46,693 nucleotides of DNA from Bacteroidota bacterium (GTDB taxonomy: Bacteria > Bacteroidota > Bacteroidia > Bacteroidales > GCA-2711565), in the NCBI GenBank assembly GCA_018816945.1, contig JAHIVC010000096.1:1-46693 (forward strand). Reading direction: 5' to 3'. Under the pieces are notes generated by a model. That model saw nothing but the letters and a program-made list of their open reading frames with translations, was not told the DNA's origin and searched no databases. The translations under genes were made by a program, and so were the position numbers. How positions within the stretch are numbered: the first letter of the stretch is position 1; each line of letters opens with the position of its first letter. Of this stretch, positions 41,421 to 46,693 are shown one piece after another.

Positions 41421-41888
41421 ATGATGGCTATTTACCAATTTTATAAAGAACAAAAAATCCCGACGGGCATCGATCAGATTTGGGATTTTATATCCGCACC
41501 GGAAAATCTGAAGCGGATAACTCCTGATTACATGGGCTTTGATATCAATTCCAGCCAACTTAGTAATAAGATGTATGCCGGAATGATGATCAGTTATACA
41601 GTGAAACCGATTTTTGGTATAAAAATGAATTGGGTGACAGAAATTACGCAAGTACAGGAAAAAGCATTCTTTATTGATGAACAAAGAGTTGGCCCCTATA
41701 AAATCTGGCACCATGAGCATCGGATTTCTGAAATTGATGGAGGTGTTTTGATGACTGACCTCATTACCTATAAACCACCTTTTGGCTTTCTCGGTAAACT
41801 TGCTAATCGCCTGGTGATTAAGGAAAAGTTGAATGAGATTTTTGTTTATAGGGAAAATGCACTGATTGAAATATTCGGTACATATTAG
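41421..41888 (+). CDS. SRPBCC (START/cyclase-like) family protein
   Basis: 155 aa from MMAIYQFYKEQKIPTG. A TTG at 41406 would overlap the preceding stop; the ATG pair at 41421/41424 is preferred. The helix-grip fold is visible: DQIWDFISAPENLKRITPDYMG, then VTEITQVQEKAFFIDEQRVGPYKIWHHEH (each shown in part) and LIEIFGTY at the end. Family members bind hydrophobic ligands; the SDR-SRPBCC pairing is seen in Bacteroidota stress clusters. The start lies four bases after the SDR gene stop. Confidence 0.85.
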   Translation: MMAIYQFYKEQKIPTGIDQIWDFISAPENLKRITPDYMGFDINSSQLSNKMYAGMMISYTVKPIFGIKMNWVTEITQVQEKAFFIDEQRVGPYKIWHHEHRISEIDGGVLMTDLITYKPPFGFLGKLANRLVIKEKLNEIFVYRENALIEIFGTY

Positions 41889-41920
41889 TTAGTTGACGTA
41901 TTAAATGATTTTAAATTATC

Positions 41921-42670
41921 ATGATCATTAAAGAAAATATTTGGATAATTCTATTTATTATATGGGGACTTCCACTCACCATATACAGAAGCAAGTTTCG
42001 TAAAATCGTTTATGAAACAGACAGTTGGTTGATCAATATTAAACCAATATTTGGAAAAGAAATAAAAGCGTTATTTGGGACGATTTATCCAAACAATAAA
42101 GCGTATATGAAATTTAGAAATTTTTACCGGATTTACCTGATCATTTATTTAGTTCTTTTTGGAACATACCTTGGATTTGGTAAAAACAATTTACAATCAA
42201 ACAAACAGGAAATGAAAAAAATTGAAATAGGAAATCAGTTGCCACCTTTTACGCTGATGGATCAGGATGGAAAAATATTTAATATTGAAACCGTATTGGG
42301 CAAAAAGAATTTGGTAATTTATTTTTATCCCAAAGATGACAGCCCGGGCTGTACCAAAGAAGCCTGTTATTTTCAGGATCAGTTTGAAGTCTTTAAACAA
42401 GCGGATGCTGAAGTAATTGGAATTAGCGGTCAATCGGTAGAAAGCCATAAGAAATTCGCAGAAAAATACAATCTAACTTACACCTTGCTTAGCGATGAAG
42501 GTAACAAACTCAGAAAGCAGTTTGGAGTTCCTACTAATTTCCTGGGTTTATTGCCGGGTCGAGTGACCTATATCATCGACAAAACAGGAAAAGTAGTCTA
42601 TATTTTTAATTCACAAATTCAGGCTACGAAACATGTGGATGAAGCACTAAGAATTATTCAAAACTTATAA
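41921..42670 (+). CDS. Membrane-anchored thioredoxin-dependent peroxiredoxin (Bcp/PrxQ type)
   Basis: 249 aa. Residues about 1-90 are an N-terminal region with two hydrophobic segments (IIKENIWIILFIIWG and YRIYLIIYLVLFGTYLGFG, shown in part). From about 98 (KIEIGNQLPPFTLMDQDGKI) comes the PrxQ domain with the peroxidatic Cys in DDSPGCTKEACYF, five residues before a second Cys, then GISGQSVESHKKFAEKYNL. It reduces peroxides with thioredoxin. The membrane extension is unusual, since Bcp proteins are normally soluble and about 150 aa. An internal ATG at 42211 (MKKIEIGNQ) could give a short soluble form. Confidence 0.88.
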   Translation: MIIKENIWIILFIIWGLPLTIYRSKFRKIVYETDSWLINIKPIFGKEIKALFGTIYPNNKAYMKFRNFYRIYLIIYLVLFGTYLGFGKNNLQSNKQEMKKIEIGNQLPPFTLMDQDGKIFNIETVLGKKNLVIYFYPKDDSPGCTKEACYFQDQFEVFKQADAEVIGISGQSVESHKKFAEKYNLTYTLLSDEGNKLRKQFGVPTNFLGLLPGRVTYIIDKTGKVVYIFNSQIQATKHVDEALRIIQNL

Positions 42671-43215
42671 TGAAACAAATAATCATATTAGTTTTATTGA
42701 TGACAACAATGAATGAAACTGCATATAAAATAGATTTTGGAAAGAATTTAGACGGGAAGAATTGGGTTGTTGTTAATGATGGTGTAATGGGCGGGAAATC
42801 TGAATCAACTGTTCAGCTTTTATCAAATAGCATCCTGTTTAAAGGGAATATTTCACTCCGAAATAACGGTGGTTTTGCTTCGCTCCGAAATGAAGGCGAT
42901 AAGTTAGATATTACCCAATACAAAACGGTCACCATAAAATTTAAAACGAATACCAACAGAAAATTTTCATTCAGACTATCCAACTCCGACTGGTTTTACA
43001 AACCGTTCTTTAAACATGAATTTGGTTCTTCGACTCCCGACTGGGAAACGGCCACATTACCATTGACTGATTTTAAAGAATTTACCATTGAAGGTGAAAC
43101 GGGAAATAAACTCACCTCAGTTAATATGAAGAAAGAAATGAGAATTGGGATCATTTTATACGACAAACAAGAAGGCTCTTTTGAAATTGAAATCGACTAT
43201 ATAGCATTTAACTAA
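42670..43215 (+). CDS. CIA30-family protein (complex I intermediate-associated type)
   Basis: 181 aa. ATG overlaps the preceding stop (TAATG), so it is co-translated with the peroxiredoxin. Possible short signal (LVLLMTTMNETA). CIA30 pattern: WVVVNDGVMGGKSEST, FKGNISLRNNGGFASLRNEG, DSLRFRLSN-like KFSFRLSNSDWFYKPFF and IGIILYDKQEGSFEIEIDYI. The jelly-roll fold is shared with carbohydrate-binding modules; bacterial roles are unknown and often associated with stress-linked clusters. Confidence 0.88.
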   Translation: MKQIIILVLLMTTMNETAYKIDFGKNLDGKNWVVVNDGVMGGKSESTVQLLSNSILFKGNISLRNNGGFASLRNEGDKLDITQYKTVTIKFKTNTNRKFSFRLSNSDWFYKPFFKHEFGSSTPDWETATLPLTDFKEFTIEGETGNKLTSVNMKKEMRIGIILYDKQEGSFEIEIDYIAFN

Positions 43216-43227
43216 AAAATATATAAA

Positions 43228-44442
43228 ATGGACAATCTCCTTATTACATTCGTCATTGCCCTGGGAATTAACCTGATCATGTTTATTCCGGCTTATCTTT
43301 TTAACACAGACAAGCTGACTGATATTTCATACTCGGTAACTTTTGTGGTGGTGGCAATTTTTGGTTTGATCCAAAGCAGTTTGAATTTGCCTCATATTTT
43401 ATTGTTTTTGATGATTTTTATATGGGCGTTCAGATTAGGAACCTACCTTCTTTTGCGCATTCGAAAGATTGGTAAAGACAATCGCTTCGACAGCATGCGT
43501 AAAAGCATCATAAAATTTGGAAGTTTCTGGGTATTGCAAGGGATTACCGTATTTGTAGTCCTTATTCCAAGCATTTACTTTTTTAATACGAGTCTTGAAC
43601 AACTTAGTTTCCTATCCTATTCCGGATTACTGATCTGGTTAGTTGGTTTAATTATTGAAGCTACAGGTGATTATCAAAAAACGATTTTTATAAACAATCC
43701 AAACAATAAAGGTAAGTGGGTGAACACCGGTTTATGGAAATATTCGCGCCACCCGAATTATTTGGGAGAAATACTTGTTTGGATCGGGGTATATCTTTTT
43801 ATTTTACCTGCGCTAAATAATGGGCAAGCTTTGATTGGATTAATCAGTCCGGTTTTTATAACCACGCTGCTTTTATTTGTGAGCGGAATTCCTTTACTCG
43901 AAAAATCAGCCGATAAAAAGTGGGGCACTGATCATGATTATACATTGTATAAAAATAACACAGGTATATTGCTCCCAAAAAACACCTTCCCCCTCCTTCT
44001 CTCGGTAGGGCTTACCTTACTTATAGGGATGATTGGGGGATTAGTCACAGCAACAAGTGTTGGGAACTGGTTCGTTGAATTGAGCAAACCGAGTTGGAAC
44101 CCTCCTGGCTGGATCTTTGGACCTGTATGGACAAGTCTTTATATTTTAATGGGTATTGCCAGCTATTTAATTTGGAAACAAAGGTCAAAAAAACCGATAA
44201 AAATAGCCATGGGGTTTTATGGAGTGCAATTGTTACTGAATATGCTTTGGTCAATCCTCTTTTTTGGTTTACAAAATCCTCAACTGGCATTTTTTGAAAT
44301 TATTATACTGTTAATCATGATTATATTGACAACGTTACAGTTCCTTAAAGTTGACAAAAGGGCAGCAATACTAATGATTCCATACATCGCCTGGGTGAGT
44401 TTTGCAACCATATTAAATTTTTCGATATGGCAACTTAATTAA
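43228..44442 (+). CDS. DUF1295 membrane reductase-like domain fused to TspO/MBR
   Basis: 404 aa. Residues about 1-255 are a DUF1295/steroid-5-alpha-reductase-like polytopic domain (WAFRLGTYLLLRIRKIGKDNRF, shown in part; KGKWVNTGLWKYSRHPNYLGE, a SAM- or NADPH-associated motif, shown in part). Residues about 256-404 are a complete TspO/MBR five-helix domain: LVTATSVGNWFVELSKPSWNPPGW, then FGPVWTSLYILMGIASYLIW, and WSILFFGLQNP (each shown in part). TspO binds porphyrins and responds to light and oxygen in bacteria. As separate genes these two are often neighbours; the in-frame fusion is notable. Function in photo-oxidative stress is inferred from family and context. Confidence 0.92.
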   Translation: MDNLLITFVIALGINLIMFIPAYLFNTDKLTDISYSVTFVVVAIFGLIQSSLNLPHILLFLMIFIWAFRLGTYLLLRIRKIGKDNRFDSMRKSIIKFGSFWVLQGITVFVVLIPSIYFFNTSLEQLSFLSYSGLLIWLVGLIIEATGDYQKTIFINNPNNKGKWVNTGLWKYSRHPNYLGEILVWIGVYLFILPALNNGQALIGLISPVFITTLLLFVSGIPLLEKSADKKWGTDHDYTLYKNNTGILLPKNTFPLLLSVGLTLLIGMIGGLVTATSVGNWFVELSKPSWNPPGWIFGPVWTSLYILMGIASYLIWKQRSKKPIKIAMGFYGVQLLLNMLWSILFFGLQNPQLAFFEIIILLIMIILTTLQFLKVDKRAAILMIPYIAWVSFATILNFSIWQLN

Positions 44443-44452
44443 ATTAAAAAGT

Positions 44453-44788
44453 ATGAGAATTCGGGACATCGATCCAAAACAACTTTGCAGAAAGCATTTG
44501 TTTGGCGAACATAGGGAAATACATGGACTTTGGAGTATCCTCATTAAACATAAAGGTGTTGGAGGCTACGCAAGGCATCCTGAAACTTTGCGTTGGATTG
44601 GAAAACAAGGTACCTCAAATCACCGTCACGACTTGTTGGTGAATGAAATGATCAGTCGTGGCTATCAACATCAATCTCCGCTTATCGGAAAAATTGCAAA
44701 AGATGAAGGAAAACAATCTATTTTTATAAACAACATAAATGAACAAAAAGAATTACTCAATAATAAACCTTGCGAATGCCTATTATAA
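44453..44788 (+). CDS. Pyrimidine-dimer DNA glycosylase (T4 endonuclease V type, Pyr_excise)
   Basis: 111 aa, with LCRKHLFGEHREIHGLW, GVGGYARHPETLRWIGKQGT (shown in part), LLVNEMISRGY and SPLIG, the Pyr_excise pattern. It would excise UV-induced cyclobutane dimers in DNA. E22 in HREIH aligns with catalytic Glu23 of T4 endonuclease V. Residue 2 is Arg instead of the nucleophile Thr2, so the classic mechanism may differ or activity may be altered. It lies 10 bases after the DUF1295-TspO gene in the stress run and ends it. Confidence 0.85.
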   Translation: MRIRDIDPKQLCRKHLFGEHREIHGLWSILIKHKGVGGYARHPETLRWIGKQGTSNHRHDLLVNEMISRGYQHQSPLIGKIAKDEGKQSIFINNINEQKELLNNKPCECLL

Positions 44789-44824
44789 ACTAAACAATCT
44801 TCTTGAAATTCAATTTTTTACAAT

Positions 44825-46693
44825 ATGAAATCGAAATCATACTATATAGCTTTATTAATATTCTTACTGTCAAGCAACTTGTTTGCCCAAACAGGACTAA
44901 TCAAAGGACGCGTATTTAATAGCATCAATAACGAATCCATTCCGTTTGCAAATATTGTGATCGATAGCACCTTACGAGGAACAACTTCGGATATGGATGG
45001 TAATTATCGGATAGAAAACCTGAAACCGGGTTCCTATAATGTTTTGGTAAGCTATATTGGTTTCAAAAAAGCGATCTATTACGAAATAATGGTGAACTCC
45101 ACAAAACCGACCATACTTGACATTTCTTTGATTGAAGAATCATCTGAACTCAGCGAAATCGAAATTAAAGCGGCTCCATTTATCAAAAAGGAAGAAAGTC
45201 CGGTGAGTTTGCGTAGCATCAGTGCTACAGAAATTTATCGGAATCCCGGTGGGAACAGGGATATTTCAAAAGTAATACAGATTTTACCCGGCGTAGCTTC
45301 AACCGTTTCTTTTCGTAATGATATCATTATCCGTGGTGGTGCGCCCAACGAAAATCGTTTTTATTTGGATGGGATCGAAGTCCCGAACATCAACCACTTT
45401 GCCACACAGGGATCATCAGGAGGACCTGTTGGGATGATCAATGTAAATTTTATCAGGGAGGTTGATTTTTACTCAGGCGCATTTCCTGCAAATCGCGGCA
45501 ACGCCCTCAGTTCAGTGATTGAATTTAAGCAAATCAACGGTAACGACGAAAAGTTGACCGGTAATTTCATGCTGGGTTCGAGCGATTTTGGATTGACGCT
45601 GGACGGTCCTTTAGGGGAAAAATCGACTTTCATTTTTTCGGCAAGAAGATCGTACCTGCAATTTTTATTTAAGGCTTTGGGACTTCCTTTTCTGCCAACA
45701 TATAACGATTTTCAATATAAACAGGTTTATAAAATCAATAACAAAAATCAAATTACATTAATCGGTCTTGCTGCCATTGATGACTTCAAGCTGAATACCG
45801 AAGTAAATGATGGAATTACGGATATTGATATCCTGGATAGAAATAACTATATTTTGGGTGTTCTGCCTGTCAACTCGCAATGGAATTACGCTATCGGTGC
45901 CAACTGGACCCATTTTTCCGATCACAGCTTCCAAAACCTGATATTTAGTAGAAATCACTTAAATAATAAAACTATAAAATATCAGGATAATGTTGAGCAG
46001 CCCAATTTACTTTTGCTTGATTATAATTCGCAGGAAATAGAGAATAAAGTCAGGTTTGAGAGTACAAAAAGAAAAGCCGGTTGGAAATGGAACATTGGTG
46101 TCAGTTTTGAAGATGTGCGCTATACCAATTCAACATATAATAAAAAGGAACTTAACGGATCAATTGCGATTATTGATTTTGAATCAGAATTGCGAATCAA
46201 TAAATTCTCGGCATTTACTCAGATAAGTAAGGCTTTTGCAAAAGACAAGCTGAGTCTGTCATTAGGTATAAGAACCGATTTCAATAATTACTCCGATCAG
46301 ATGAACAATCCATTTGATCAACTTTCGCCCCGATTTTCAGCTTCTTATTCGATCAATAAAAAATTGAATGCGAATTTTAATATAGGACGTTATTATCAAC
46401 TTCCGGCCTACACCGTAATGGGTTATCGCGATCAATTGAATAATCTGGTGAATAAAGATAATGGCGTTACCTATATTAGGGCCGATCATGTTGTTGGTGG
46501 TTTTGACTATAATCCAACCCAGTATTCTAAAATCAGCATTGAAGGCTTTTACAAAAAATACAATAATTATCCCTTCCTTTTGGCTGATAGCATTTCACTC
46601 GCTAACTTAGGTGGAGAATATGGTGTAATTGGTAATGAGGCCGTGAGTTCAAGCTCTGATGGGAAAAGCTATGGTCTGGAAATATTGATGCAA
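44825..46693 (+). CDS. TonB-dependent outer-membrane receptor, N-terminal part (runs off the window)
   Basis: 623 codons are open to the window edge with no stop. Signal peptide ends SSNLFAQ. A carboxypeptidase-D-regulatory-like domain follows (about 24-110: GRVFNSINNESIPFANIVI, YRIENLKPGSYNVLVSYIGF, each shown in part). Then comes the plug (about 130-230: QILPGVASTVSFRNDIIIRGGAPNENRFYLDGIE, shown in part) and the start of the 22-strand barrel. Such receptors import large ligands such as siderophores or glycans by TonB energy. Its start lies 36 bases after the glycosylase gene stop, but a different role makes an operon doubtful. The partner SusD, if any, would be beyond the edge. Confidence 0.93.
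   Translation, partial: MKSKSYYIALLIFLLSSNLFAQTGLIKGRVFNSINNESIPFANIVIDSTLRGTTSDMDGNYRIENLKPGSYNVLVSYIGFKKAIYYEIMVNSTKPTILDISLIEESSELSEIEIKAAPFIKKEESPVSLRSISATEIYRNPGGNRDISKVIQILPGVASTVSFRNDIIIRGGAPNENRFYLDGIEVPNINHFATQGSSGGPVGMINVNFIREVDFYSGAFPANRGNALSSVIEFKQINGNDEKLTGNFMLGSSDFGLTLDGPLGEKSTFIFSARRSYLQFLFKALGLPFLPTYNDFQYKQVYKINNKNQITLIGLAAIDDFKLNTEVNDGITDIDILDRNNYILGVLPVNSQWNYAIGANWTHFSDHSFQNLIFSRNHLNNKTIKYQDNVEQPNLLLLDYNSQEIENKVRFESTKRKAGWKWNIGVSFEDVRYTNSTYNKKELNGSIAIIDFESELRINKFSAFTQISKAFAKDKLSLSLGIRTDFNNYSDQMNNPFDQLSPRFSASYSINKKLNANFNIGRYYQLPAYTVMGYRDQLNNLVNKDNGVTYIRADHVVGGFDYNPTQYSKISIEGFYKKYNNYPFLLADSISLANLGGEYGVIGNEAVSSSSDGKSYGLEILMQ

Overview
The window is chromosomal DNA of a low-GC Bacteroidota bacterium, probably from the Bacteroidales/Marinilabiliales side. 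Supporting traits are a SusC-type TonB-dependent receptor, a two-component-regulator-type propeller, a FISUMP-domain protein, a GH109-type enzyme, FucP/FucU, TAnnTTTG-like promoter elements and mostly weak Shine-Dalgarno sequences. All product names come from reading translated motifs; no database search was run.

Left part (1-15.3 kb). The edge holds the first codons of a transposase. A DEAD-box RNA helicase follows, then two very small paralogous membrane-peptide genes on the + strand that flank a VTT-domain protein and a small exported protein. A Tat-exported four-cluster ferredoxin overlaps an aldehyde:ferredoxin oxidoreductase gene. An M28 lipoprotein peptidase, a decayed Fe-S protein remnant and an MFS exporter come next. 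The probable operon at 10.3-15.3 kb encodes a DUF1028 protein, a GH109-like enzyme, a VOC protein, a C69 dipeptidase and a DUF6265-like lipoprotein, most of them exported.

Middle (15.3-38 kb, mostly - strand). A GH28-like plus GH106-like pair suggests pectin or rhamnose-glycan breakdown. From 21.95 to 28.0 kb lies the most striking structure: three consecutive gene units, all read on the - strand, separated by three related ~135-bp imperfect inverted-repeat elements. The first 9-14 bases of each unit are the reverse complement of the outer end of the element that closes the same unit, which is the arrangement expected of integron-type cassettes (attC sites). No integrase is visible, so it would be a CALIN-like or undescribed cassette array. 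Its cargo is a nuclease-UvrD helicase fusion, a frame-broken HEPN-like gene and a lipoprotein. Next is a repeat-bounded block with a propeller and a FISUMP protein. A fucose cluster follows (FucU, FucP and a nucleotidyltransferase-GHMP kinase fusion), then a tricorn-type protease.

Right part (38-46.7 kb). A CarH/LitR-like MerR regulator keeps the W-x9-EH and ExHxxG cobalamin motifs. It diverges from a + strand run encoding a fasciclin protein, an SDR/DUF2867 protein, an SRPBCC protein, a membrane-anchored peroxiredoxin, a CIA30 protein, a DUF1295-TspO fusion and a pyrimidine-dimer glycosylase. Together these look like a light and photo-oxidative stress regulon. The window ends inside a TonB-dependent receptor gene.
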